A DNA stretch of 10,473 nucleotides, taken from contig CAJWBY010000156.1 in NCBI GenBank assembly GCA_913020705.1, positions 1 to 10,473 of the forward strand. Direction: 5' to 3'. Position 1 is the stretch's first letter; every line of letters begins with the position of its first letter. The notes below the pieces were generated by a model. It was not told where the DNA came from. It did no database searches and was given only the letters and a program-made list of their open reading frames with translations. The stretch is from an uncultured Colwellia sp. (GTDB taxonomy: Bacteria; Pseudomonadota; Gammaproteobacteria; Enterobacterales; Alteromonadaceae). A program made the translations under genes and the position numbers. Shown piece after piece: positions 1 to 9,032 of this stretch.

Positions 1-438
1 ACGTTTAAAGAGCTCAACATAGATGAACTATACGAAATATTAAAACTTCGTATTGATGTATTTGTCGTAGAACAAACGTGTTTTTATCCTGATTTGGATG
101 ATATTGACCGACATAAAGAAACCATACATCTTTTTTGTTATACAGAAGGTAAGATTGCAGGTTATCTACGTATTTTAGCAAAAGGTCAAAGTTATGATGA
201 ATACATAGCTATTGGCCGTGTAATCATTGCTGTTCATGCAAGGGGAACTGGCTTAGGACATCAATTAATGGCTGAAGCGTTAACCCTTTGCAAGCAGAAT
301 TTTCCTGAACAAAAAGTTAAAATATCAGCACAGGAGCATCTTGAAGGTTTTTATAATCGACATGGCTTTGAGCGGGTATCTGATATGTACTTGGAAGATA
401 ACATTCCACACATCGCCATGTTACAAAAAACACTTTAA
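1..438 (+). CDS. elaA: ElaA-like GNAT N-acetyltransferase, 5' end outside window
   Basis: The reading frame is open from base 1 to the TAA at 436-438, giving 145 residues without a start. E. coli ElaA has about 153 residues, so roughly ten N-terminal residues lie upstream of the window. The fragment shows the ElaA hallmark LRIDVFVVEQTCFYPDLD near its start. It then has the GNAT core: IGRVII, followed by the acetyl-CoA pyrophosphate-binding loop ARGTGLG, and later FYNRHGFERVS and the ElaA-type ending IPHIAM. GNAT enzymes move an acetyl group from acetyl-CoA to an amine; the substrate of ElaA is not established. A TTG at 94 could be mistaken for a start, but the conserved VFVVEQ block lies before it. 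The gene converges on the MAPEG gene with 7 bases between the stop codons, and no terminator hairpin was seen there. The family call is firm; orthology with E. coli elaA is likely. Confidence 0.9.
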   Translation, partial: TFKELNIDELYEILKLRIDVFVVEQTCFYPDLDDIDRHKETIHLFCYTEGKIAGYLRILAKGQSYDEYIAIGRVIIAVHARGTGLGHQLMAEALTLCKQNFPEQKVKISAQEHLEGFYNRHGFERVSDMYLEDNIPHIAMLQKTL

Positions 439-445
439 ATTACGG

Positions 446-841
446 TTAACTGATAAATAAACGTATATTTTCAACCGCTAAAACTATAATAACAAGAAAA
501 ATCGATAACATTCCTATTTGACGCTGTTTAGAAGTTCCTGTTGTTTTGGATAATCCTATGGCATGGAGAACACGTCCAATAAATAAAGTAGCTCCCAAAC
601 CATGCAACCATATTGGACTTGCTCCATTGATTTCATAAGCTGCTAACATCAATAATGCAATAGGAATATATTCAGCGAAATTTCCATGCACACGAATAGC
701 TTTTCCTAAGGCTTCATTGCCGCCATCACCAATACCTACTTTAAATTGCAAACGCAGACGTATAATATTAATTGCTAAACCAACAAACAAAAGCCCTAAC
801 AAACTAGCATAAAGGCCTGTTATAGATAAATTGAATTCCAT
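446..841 (-). CDS. MAPEG-family (YecN-like) inner-membrane protein
   Basis: This 131-residue protein resembles E. coli YecN and the MAPEG superfamily, which also includes microsomal glutathione transferases. Four hydrophobic helices are visible, at about residues 6-27, 56-73, 77-98 and 108-129. The family signature lies between helices 1 and 2: GDGG at 38-41, then AIRVHGNFAEYIP around 48-60, with Arg50, His52, Asn54 and Glu57 in the positions conserved across MAPEG proteins. The bacterial YecN branch has no proven substrate, so glutathione-dependent activity is only possible. The ATG at 839-841 has a weak Shine-Dalgarno AAGAG (849-853) about 7 bases upstream. The gene lies downstream of adk on the same strand, separated by 187 bases and the adk terminator, so it is probably transcribed on its own. 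Length is normal and nothing looks broken. Confidence 0.88.
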   Translation of the reverse strand: MEFNLSITGLYASLLGLLFVGLAINIIRLRLQFKVGIGDGGNEALGKAIRVHGNFAEYIPIALLMLAAYEINGASPIWLHGLGATLFIGRVLHAIGLSKTTGTSKQRQIGMLSIFLVIIVLAVENIRLFIS

Positions 842-960
842 TAAATTTCTCTTATATTTATATATGAGGGTAATAGTTTACTGTTAATAATAAATTTTAA
901 TAGTGTCGAAAAGGTAATTATTTAGGGAAAAGAGTCAAAGAAGGTTATTTAAAGGGGGGT

Positions 961-989
961 AAACAAAAAAGTTCGCCTAAGCGAACTTT
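961..989 (-). terminator. Rho-independent terminator of adk
   Basis: Bases 968-976 and 981-989 form a perfect 9-bp stem (AAAGTTCGC with GCGAACTTT) closed by a 4-base loop. Read on the minus strand, the second arm runs directly into a T-rich tract, TTTTTTGTTT, at bases 970-961. The structure lies about 40 bases past the adk stop codon. On the plus strand the hairpin is followed by TTATAATATT, a weaker tract, so it acts mainly on adk transcription. Confidence 0.88.
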
Positions 990-1014
990 ATAATATTATT
1001 TATGAAATTAAACA

Positions 1015-1028
1015 AAGTGCTATAGCAC

Positions 1029-1030
<2 letters not shown>
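1015..1030. repeat. Perfect 16-bp palindrome overlapping the adk stop codon
   Basis: AAGTGCTATAGCACTT is exactly self-complementary and includes two bases of the adk TAA codon (1029-1031). As RNA from the minus strand it can form a 6-bp stem with a TATA loop followed by TTTGTTTAATTT. It may be the first of two tandem hairpins at the adk 3' end, the second being the terminator at 961-989. It could equally protect the 3' end, be a protein-binding site, or be chance. Confidence 0.4.
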
Positions 1031-2036
<1,006 letters not shown>

Positions 2037-5000
2037 CTAGTCCTCACAAAGTTCAATGAATTGATTAAGTAACGCCTTAATAGAAACAATATCAAAAATG
2101 TCAGTCGCCTGAATAAGCTGGTTTGAAAAGTCTGCAAGAGAGGCTGATTGCTGACTCCCTGCAATATTTTGCAAGTCATGTGCAAATGCAGAAATACCCG
2201 TTAAGTTATTGCTTTGTTTAAGTTCGCGACACATAAGCAAATGTTTATTTCGTAATAGACTTATTAGAGGTAATGAAAATATTAACTTATCACTGTCATT
2301 AAGTTCACTTTGTTCTACTTCGGTATACTCTAAATGCTTTTGTAATTCAGTAATCAATTCTTGTTGAAGTACAGGTTTACGGAGATAACCAGAGAAATTT
2401 TCCCTTCGCTGTCTTTCGTAATCATCACGCATAACTGAAGCGGTTAAGGCAACAATGGGCAAACCTGGTTGTGCCTTATTAATAATATTTGCAGCTTCGT
2501 AGCCATCCATTTCTGGCATGCGAATGTCCATAATAATAAGGTCGAAATCATTTTTTTTAGCACGTTCAACCGCCTCCTTACCATTGCATGCTTCTTGATA
2601 ATTTATATGTAAACTTTTAAATATTTCGGTGAGCAATTTACGGTTATTTTTTACATCGTCAACAATCAACACGTTGCAATCATCGAACTTGATGATACTT
2701 CGCTTGTTTACGTTTACCTGATAAGTGCTAGCAATGTCGATAGAGGAAATATCTACAGATTTTAGATATATAGAAAAGCAAGAACCTTTGTTAGGAGTGC
2801 TATTAACTGATATTTTACCGTTCATCAATTCGGTCAAACGTTTGCTAATAGTTAGCCCGAGGCCCGTTCCGCCATATTTCCTAACGCTTTGGCCCTCTTG
2901 TTGCTGGAAACTTTCAAAAATGTAATCTATTTGATCTTTATCAATGCCAATGCCGGTATCTTCAACGTCAATTTTTAAATCTACAGTACTATGTATCACA
3001 TTTTTATTTTCAGCTACTGCTCTCAAAGTAATAGTGCCTGTGTCAGTAAACTTAACAGCATTACCAACAAGATTAAATAAAACTTGTCTAATACGAGTGG
3101 AGTCAAGCAACAATGAATGCGGTATTTTTTCGTCTACATCAAGCATAAAATCGAGGTCTTTGTTGCGTACATTCATCATAAACACATTACTAATGTCTTC
3201 AAAAATATTATGAGGGTTACAGACCTCTTTCTCGATAGAAAGTTTACCTGCTTCTATTTTGGATAAATCGAGAATGTCATTAATAAGCAGTAATAATGAG
3301 TTACCCGCAGACTTGATAGTTTTAACAAATGATTTGAGTTTATTATCTTGAATTTGCTCATAAAGTAATTCAGTGAAACCAATAATGGCATTCATTGGAG
3401 TACGTATTTCATGGCTCATATTCGCTAGAAATTCTGATTTCGCTTTATTGGCCGACTCGGCAATATTTTTTGCGATCTCTAAATCTCGCTCCATCAAAAC
3501 ACGCTCATTCAAATTAACGATAATATGTAATTGCGCATTGGTATTTTGATATCTGATTTGTTTAACAGATAAGAGCGCATCAATGACTTTATTATCACGC
3601 GTGGTTATCTGAACTTGTTTATCAGACGCTTCAAAAAAATCAACTTTGTAAAAATCATGTTCAGTTGAAATTGGTTTTTTATCGTGACAAACATCAATGG
3701 CTAATTCTTTTATTGCATTTTCGTTTACCATGAGCAATTTATTGGTTTTTATATCAGTGACATAGATAATGATAGGAATATTATCTATGACAACAGAGAG
3801 GTTTCTTTCACTTTGTTTAAGTGAAAGCTCCGTTTTAGTTCTTAAAATAACTTCTTGTTTAAGCTGGCGATTCCAAATAAAAATAATGAGTAAAACAACA
3901 CTAGCAATAGCAATAATTAAGAAAATTAATTGATAATCTGTTTTTACGAGTAGTTTCTTATCCCCCCACTTATCTAATATTTTTTGTTTCTCAGTGGTAC
4001 TGACATTTGCAATGACCTTATTAATCATAGGTATTAGCATTTGAAGCTCTGGTTGTAAGACAAAACTGACATCTAAACTATATTCAGTTTTCCCTACAAC
4101 TCTTAGCGCTTTATACCCCTGTTCTGCAATAACATAATTGGCTTGCGCTAATGAGGAGATAAATACATCAGTTTTCCCCAAAGATAAATCTTCTAACCCT
4201 TGTTCAGCTGAATTCACGAATTGAAATTGTTTGTTCGGAAATCGTTCAATTAAGCTATTTGTACTTGAGTAGTCGCTAATTAGCGTAATGTTTTTGTGTA
4301 ATATTTGGCTAATTTTATCGATATATCTATCTTCATTTCGCATGATAAAAACAAATGGGCTACTAATATAGTTGTCTGTAAATGACAGATTATTAAAAGG
4401 TGTGTAAGAGCTTGAAGCTGAGCCCAAATTGACTTTGTTATTTTGTAAATAATCACTGCTTTGTTGCCAATTTTTTGTTGGAATAAGTTCAAAAGTAATG
4501 TTTAGTGTTTTCTCGATAATATCAAGATAAGTTGGAATAATTCCGCTGTGTTTGTTTTTTTGGTCAACCGACTCAAAAGGCATCCACTGTGGATCTGCAA
4601 CAAAAGTAAAATGGTTATTTTTAAGAAGCCACTCTTTTTCTTTTTGTGTTAATAAAATTCGAGGTTCATCAAATGTCGATTGATTAATCAGCCATTTATC
4701 TAAGAGCGTTTGAAGTTTCGTTTTTTCTAAATGGATAAGTGCCTTATCAATGATACTAATTAATAGCTTATAGTCACCTCTTACAGCGATATGCAACTCT
4801 CTAATAGGAGCATTTGGAAACGTTTTAAAAGGTATGATATTTGTGACTGCTTTCTTATTAAGGAAGAAATTAATCACGGCATGTGAGTCATAAAGGACAT
4901 CAGCTTTATCTTCAATAATATAATCTATTGCCTGCTCAGGAGATTCAATATAAATAAAACGTAATTGAGGCAATCTTTCTTTAATTTCAGCCTCCATCGC

Positions 5001-6215
5001 ACTGTCACGAATGATGGCAAGCCTTAACCCATTCAAATCATTTATTTCTGTAATTTTTATGTTATTACGGATGAAAAAATAATTTAACAAATTTGTATAT
5101 GGTTGAGAATAAAGTAAGTCTCTCGCCCTTTTGTCGGTTTTAAAAATGGCAACAAGTAGGTCTTTTTCTTTATTTTTGACCTTTGAAAGCGATTTGTCCC
5201 AAACATCAGTTGAGTAATCAAATTTTATCCCTGTTAATTCTGCAATGGAGAGTAATAAATCATGCCCTAAACCATCATGAAAACCTTGTTCATTGCTAAA
5301 TTCGAATGGTGCCCATGCATTATCTCCAGCAACATTGATAACTGGATGTTCGTTGATCCATTTTATTTGCTCACGAGATAATTCAAATACACTGTCTTTG
5401 GTTAATGAAACTTTTGATTCTTTTGTAATTAACCACGTTTCAAGTAGCGCTTTATGCTCTGAAGGCTTTATAGCGTCTAAGCCTTTTTGAATGATACTTG
5501 CTAATACAGGGTTGGTCTTGTTAACCACAATATGAATTGGATTTTCTACTGAATGACGGGAGGTTTTGAAAGGAATGATAGATGTTATGCTTTCCATCTC
5601 TAAGGTATGAACAAGCGTTCCATTGGTATCAAATAAAATATCAGCCCTATTCTCTAATACCGCATTAAGAGCATCGGCTGAATTATTTACCTCAAGAATG
5701 ATTATCTTAGGAAAGTGCTTTATTATTAAGTCTCGATAGACATAGTCTTTTGGTAAAGCCAAGCGTTTACCTTCGAGATCTGTAACCGAGTTAACCGTTA
5801 AATTATCTATAATAAAAAAGTAATCTAAAGTTTCAAAATAAGGTGCTGAAAAATCAAGGTAGGTTGTTCTTTCTTCTGTTTTATAAACAGATCCCAAAAT
5901 ATGGATCTCATTATTTTTTATTTTATGAAGATTATTCTGCCAGTCATCGGAAATAACGCGGTATTTTAACCCTGTATATTTGGAAATTAGTTTTAGGTAA
6001 TCATTAGCTATTTCTTGAGAGTTACCTTGTTGTTCCAAAAAATTGAATGGTTTCCAATCTGGACTTACACCTAAAATTATCTCTTTATTTTCCACTAACC
6101 AGCGTTGCTCTGCATTGGATAATGCGACATATTCATGATTCTGTGCTTTTACTTGACCAGATATAAAAGCCAGACTAATCAGAAAATTGAAATAAAAGAC
6201 AAAACGAATAAGCAT
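2037..6215 (-). CDS. BvgS/EvgS-like hybrid histidine kinase with three periplasmic Venus-flytrap domains
   Basis: This 1392-residue membrane sensor kinase autophosphorylates in response to a periplasmic signal and passes phosphate along an internal relay. Domains in order: signal peptide or N-terminal anchor (1-24); three SBP_bac_3 Venus-flytrap domains (about 32-262, 279-509, 521-751), each opening with a WxPF motif (54-57, 301-304, 544-547) and closing with LLETWL, LLDKWL or ILDKWG; one membrane helix (761-781); a PAS-like segment (about 803-905) flanked by helical linkers; HisKA with FLANMSHEIRTP and His935; HATPase with Asn1052 in the N box, DTGIG 1086-1090 and GGTGLGL 1115-1121; a receiver (about 1180-1296) with Asp1186/Asp1187, phospho-acceptor Asp1230, Thr1258 and Lys1280; and a C-terminal Hpt-like helix bundle with His1346 in AHDLQNIAG. 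BvgS and EvgS have two flytraps; three is unusual. The ATG at 6213-6215 lies one base after the HD-GYP stop codon and has no strong ribosome binding site, which fits translational coupling. All catalytic kinase motifs are intact. The signal is unknown. Confidence 0.95.
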   Translation of the reverse strand: MLIRFVFYFNFLISLAFISGQVKAQNHEYVALSNAEQRWLVENKEIILGVSPDWKPFNFLEQQGNSQEIANDYLKLISKYTGLKYRVISDDWQNNLHKIKNNEIHILGSVYKTEERTTYLDFSAPYFETLDYFFIIDNLTVNSVTDLEGKRLALPKDYVYRDLIIKHFPKIIILEVNNSADALNAVLENRADILFDTNGTLVHTLEMESITSIIPFKTSRHSVENPIHIVVNKTNPVLASIIQKGLDAIKPSEHKALLETWLITKESKVSLTKDSVFELSREQIKWINEHPVINVAGDNAWAPFEFSNEQGFHDGLGHDLLLSIAELTGIKFDYSTDVWDKSLSKVKNKEKDLLVAIFKTDKRARDLLYSQPYTNLLNYFFIRNNIKITEINDLNGLRLAIIRDSAMEAEIKERLPQLRFIYIESPEQAIDYIIEDKADVLYDSHAVINFFLNKKAVTNIIPFKTFPNAPIRELHIAVRGDYKLLISIIDKALIHLEKTKLQTLLDKWLINQSTFDEPRILLTQKEKEWLLKNNHFTFVADPQWMPFESVDQKNKHSGIIPTYLDIIEKTLNITFELIPTKNWQQSSDYLQNNKVNLGSASSSYTPFNNLSFTDNYISSPFVFIMRNEDRYIDKISQILHKNITLISDYSSTNSLIERFPNKQFQFVNSAEQGLEDLSLGKTDVFISSLAQANYVIAEQGYKALRVVGKTEYSLDVSFVLQPELQMLIPMINKVIANVSTTEKQKILDKWGDKKLLVKTDYQLIFLIIAIASVVLLIIFIWNRQLKQEVILRTKTELSLKQSERNLSVVIDNIPIIIYVTDIKTNKLLMVNENAIKELAIDVCHDKKPISTEHDFYKVDFFEASDKQVQITTRDNKVIDALLSVKQIRYQNTNAQLHIIVNLNERVLMERDLEIAKNIAESANKAKSEFLANMSHEIRTPMNAIIGFTELLYEQIQDNKLKSFVKTIKSAGNSLLLLINDILDLSKIEAGKLSIEKEVCNPHNIFEDISNVFMMNVRNKDLDFMLDVDEKIPHSLLLDSTRIRQVLFNLVGNAVKFTDTGTITLRAVAENKNVIHSTVDLKIDVEDTGIGIDKDQIDYIFESFQQQEGQSVRKYGGTGLGLTISKRLTELMNGKISVNSTPNKGSCFSIYLKSVDISSIDIASTYQVNVNKRSIIKFDDCNVLIVDDVKNNRKLLTEIFKSLHINYQEACNGKEAVERAKKNDFDLIIMDIRMPEMDGYEAANIINKAQPGLPIVALTASVMRDDYERQRRENFSGYLRKPVLQQELITELQKHLEYTEVEQSELNDSDKLIFSLPLISLLRNKHLLMCRELKQSNNLTGISAFAHDLQNIAGSQQSASLADFSNQLIQATDIFDIVSIKALLNQFIELCED

Positions 6216-6216
6216 T

Positions 6217-7272
6217 TTATATTTTCATAATGTCTAAAAATTCAGGAAGGTTATCAACAAGGATTTTGACTAAAGATGGGTCAAAGTGTGAACCACTATT
6301 TTCTTTAATATAATCAATGGCATCGTTTATCGTCCAAGCATCTTTATATTGGCGTTTATGAGTAAGTGCATCGAAAACATCTGCGAGAGCAACAATCCGA
6401 CCAAATATATGGATATCATCTCCTTTTAGTCCATTAGGATAACCTGAGCCATCCCATTTTTCATGATGTTGATGAGCAATAATTGAGGCTGATGCGGTAA
6501 GTCGACGTTTTGAGTTTTTCAACAATGCAGCCCCTTTTTCTGCATGTGTCTTCATAATTGTCATTTCTTCATCCGTGAGTTTGCCCGGTTTATGAAGAAT
6601 TTCTTTAGGAATAGCGATCTTACCAATATCATGCATAGGTGAGGCTAAAAAGATAATGTTAACTTCTTCTTCGCTTAAATAAGGTGTTTTTTGCGCAAGT
6701 AATTTACTTGTTTCAGCAACACGCCTGATATGTTGACCTGTTTCATCAGAAGTTGACTCCATAACTTCCATTAAAATATAAATCATTTCACATTGGTTTT
6801 CTTCAATCTCTAATGCTAATCGAACAGCCTGCAGCGCAGCCTTATTCTCAACTTCAACGGCATGCTTTTTTAACTGTTTCTTAGATTCAGATAACTCAAT
6901 GTGGGTTTTTACACGCGCTAATAATTCATTAGCATGAAAAGGCTTAACAATATAATCAACACCTACTTCAAACCCTTTCGCGATAGCGTCTGCATCAGCT
7001 TTAGCGGTTAAAAAAATCACCGGCGTTTCTTTAGCGTGATCCATTTTTTTTATGGCTGAGCAAACATCATAACCATTAATTTTAGGCATCATGATATCAA
7101 GTAAAATTAAATCGAAAACTACTGTATCTGTAGAAATTAAATCAATTGCCTCTTGGCCATCAGAAGCAAAAGAAAATGTATAACTTTCTTCCTTAAGTAT
7201 ATTCATTGCGACTTGAATGTTATCTGAAACGTCATCCACGATTAGAATATGTATATCACTGCCAGTTTTCAC
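6217..7272 (-). CDS. REC-HD-GYP response regulator, predicted cyclic di-GMP phosphodiesterase
   Basis: This 351-residue cytoplasmic protein is a two-domain response regulator, and its length is usual for RpfG-type proteins. The receiver (about 7-122) has Asp13 and Asp14, phospho-acceptor Asp59 in LILLDIMMP, Thr89 and Lys110 before PF. A helical linker (about 122-165) leads to the HD-GYP domain (about 165-345). Metal and active-site residues are complete: His181, His214-Asp215 with Lys218 in MHDIGK, His243, His269-His270-Glu271, the GYP signature in DGSGYP at 274-279, and Asp298 in ALADVFDAL. HD-GYP domains hydrolyse cyclic di-GMP to pGpG or GMP; some act on other cyclic dinucleotides, so the substrate is inferred. 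The start is GTG at 7270-7272, supported by a strong ribosome binding site. The kinase gene follows after one base, so it is the likely phosphodonor, controlling enzyme output by phosphorylating Asp59. Confidence 0.95.
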   Translation of the reverse strand: MKTGSDIHILIVDDVSDNIQVAMNILKEESYTFSFASDGQEAIDLISTDTVVFDLILLDIMMPKINGYDVCSAIKKMDHAKETPVIFLTAKADADAIAKGFEVGVDYIVKPFHANELLARVKTHIELSESKKQLKKHAVEVENKAALQAVRLALEIEENQCEMIYILMEVMESTSDETGQHIRRVAETSKLLAQKTPYLSEEEVNIIFLASPMHDIGKIAIPKEILHKPGKLTDEEMTIMKTHAEKGAALLKNSKRRLTASASIIAHQHHEKWDGSGYPNGLKGDDIHIFGRIVALADVFDALTHKRQYKDAWTINDAIDYIKENSGSHFDPSLVKILVDNLPEFLDIMKI

Positions 7273-7278
7273 AAAAAA

Positions 7279-7285
7279 TCCTTCT
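7279..7285 (-). promoter_or_regulatory. Strong ribosome binding site deciding the GTG start of the HD-GYP gene
   Basis: On the minus strand AGAAGGA lies 6 bases before GTG at 7272-7270. It is the best Shine-Dalgarno sequence seen in the signalling cluster, and it settles a non-ATG start. It contrasts with the poor site before the kinase ATG downstream, so translation of the pair is probably initiated here. No convincing promoter was found in the 167 bases between this gene and the cyclase gene. Confidence 0.8.
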
Positions 7286-7439
7286 TTAATCTACTGATAA
7301 ATATAATTTAACAATATGTAATATAGGCTATTATTGTTAAATAGATAGTATTTCATTCACTTGTTATTAAGTCTTTAAGCTAATGTAATACCTTAACTTG
7401 ACAAGAGCTATCATCTTTACTTTTTACTGATTGATTAAA

Positions 7440-9032
7440 TTAGCACAGTCCCAATTTATTCGTTGAAAAGTAATTTATTACAAAACAATTTCGACCCAAA
7501 GCTTTTGCCTGATAAAGTGCCTTATCAGCCGTTTTTATTATTTCATTAATAGGTAACGAAAAATCGACAACGTCAGTGTGAAGCACGATCGTAGCTCCCA
7601 TGCTCAATGTAACATGTGCGGCAGTAGGTGATTTTGGATGAGGAAAGTGGTGTATTTCCATTGTTCTTATAATACTATGCATTTTTTTCTTTAAATCTTG
7701 CTCAGACATTTCACTAAACAAAAGAATAAATTCTTCTCCACCAAATCGAGCGCATACTTCAGTAGACCGATGACATTGTTTATCTAATGCTTGTGCTATT
7801 TCAAACAGCGTTTCATCACCTTTCATATGACCAAGAGAATCATTATAATTTTTGAAGTAATCAACATCACACATCACAACAATAAAACCAACTTTTAACC
7901 GAACGCATTGTTCTTGGTAATCGTCTAATTCTGTTTTAAGACCATGCCGATTCATAATTTGAGTGAGCGGATCTGTAATCACTTGTTTCGCTAATAATTC
8001 GTTTTGTTTTTGAACAGTAAACATAAGTTCATTCACATTTTTTGATACGGTAATAAGTTCTTTTACAGTAAAATTCTCACTTAATTGACTATGTTGATTT
8101 TTTTCATCCAACATTTTAATATCCCGAGCTAGCTTTTTTACAGGGATAATAATAGTGATAGAGATAAGTCGATAAATGATATAGAACAAAAAACTGAGCA
8201 ATGTAATAAATATTAGACTTTTCTGATTAACTAAGTTTGGCATTTTTCCTACACTGTGTCTCATTTTCAGAACGGCTACAGGATCAGAGTTCATATCTTT
8301 AATTAACACTTGACTGAAAAAATTAACTTTTTTCACAGAAGCTTTTTCAGACCAAAGCGGTAATTTCTTTAAATTCACAGTTTTAGCAAGAGTACTAAAT
8401 GAAACTTTAGTCCGTGTGTATTTACTCAAATCCTCTGTAAATTCATTTCCTATAAGCTTGATTGAAATGAAAAAACCACGATGTTCACCGTTCTGATCAG
8501 AAGTTCTTATTTGATTGACACTGTATATAGCGGGACCATTTTGAGTTGTTAAAAATCCAACTGTTTGAGGTGTTCCCTTTTCATTTGTAGGAACAGGGAG
8601 CATGGCTAAATTATTAGGGAATTTTTTGAAGTCATAAAAAGAAAAGATCAAAGGTTTTCCCGTTTTGTGGTTTAACCCTCGGCCAAAAACAAGATTTAGA
8701 TTGTCGTTTACAAAATAAATGCCATCTATTCCTAGGCTATGAAAAGTATTATCCACTAAATTTTCATCGAGGTAATTCTGGTTTTTGTTATGCATGAAGT
8801 CATAAGTTGATGTCCAAACTGCATAATCATAATTTGTTTTTGAGGTATTCTTCATCATATTTTCGATGCTGAAGCTTAAAATATCGAGCTCTCTTTCTGC
8901 AAGTAATGAAACGCTTCGCTCAAGCTTAGGTAGCTCTATAAAATATCTATATCCAACGAGTGCACTTGTAAACAATATAAAAAGCAATGCAAGTACACGT
9001 AATTGTAACTGATTGAAGGTAAGTGATTTCAT
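7440..9032 (-). CDS. Membrane-bound CHASE4-GGDEF diguanylate cyclase
   Basis: This protein is predicted to make cyclic di-GMP from two GTP at the inner membrane. Numbering from the ATG at 9030-9032 (530 residues): a membrane helix at about 12-31, a periplasmic CHASE4-like sensor at about 45-255 with the typical NYDYAVWTSTYDFM segment, a second membrane helix at about 272-296, a HAMP-like or coiled linker, and a GGDEF domain at about 350-520. The domain begins DPLTQIMNRHGL and has the metal-site segment CDVDYFKNYND, then RFGGEEF with GGEEF at 431-435, a standard active signature. The inhibitory I-site, normally RxxD, reads RSTE at 422-425. A longer frame starts at a TTG (9066-9068) and adds 12 residues. 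Neither start has a good ribosome binding site, but MKSLTFNQLQLR followed by a hydrophobic helix is a typical N-terminus, so ATG is preferred. The gene lies 167 bases upstream of the HD-GYP gene and may share its transcript. Confidence 0.92.
   Translation of the reverse strand: MKSLTFNQLQLRVLALLFILFTSALVGYRYFIELPKLERSVSLLAERELDILSFSIENMMKNTSKTNYDYAVWTSTYDFMHNKNQNYLDENLVDNTFHSLGIDGIYFVNDNLNLVFGRGLNHKTGKPLIFSFYDFKKFPNNLAMLPVPTNEKGTPQTVGFLTTQNGPAIYSVNQIRTSDQNGEHRGFFISIKLIGNEFTEDLSKYTRTKVSFSTLAKTVNLKKLPLWSEKASVKKVNFFSQVLIKDMNSDPVAVLKMRHSVGKMPNLVNQKSLIFITLLSFLFYIIYRLISITIIIPVKKLARDIKMLDEKNQHSQLSENFTVKELITVSKNVNELMFTVQKQNELLAKQVITDPLTQIMNRHGLKTELDDYQEQCVRLKVGFIVVMCDVDYFKNYNDSLGHMKGDETLFEIAQALDKQCHRSTEVCARFGGEEFILLFSEMSEQDLKKKMHSIIRTMEIHHFPHPKSPTAAHVTLSMGATIVLHTDVVDFSLPINEIIKTADKALYQAKALGRNCFVINYFSTNKLGLC

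Noticed and set aside
859..887. Possible promoter for the MAPEG gene (TTAACA, 17 bases, TATATA on the minus strand)
   Set aside because: The implied start point falls on the Shine-Dalgarno sequence just before the ATG, and the -10 box is poor.
2725..3213. Two plus-strand frames inside the kinase gene
   Set aside because: They are antisense to the conserved HATPase and HisKA regions and have no features of their own.
4280..4492. 70-codon minus-strand frame
   Set aside because: It lies in another frame within the third flytrap domain of the kinase, whose own frame is unbroken.
5293..5490. 65-codon plus-strand frame
   Set aside because: It is antisense to the second flytrap domain of the kinase and has no ribosome binding site.
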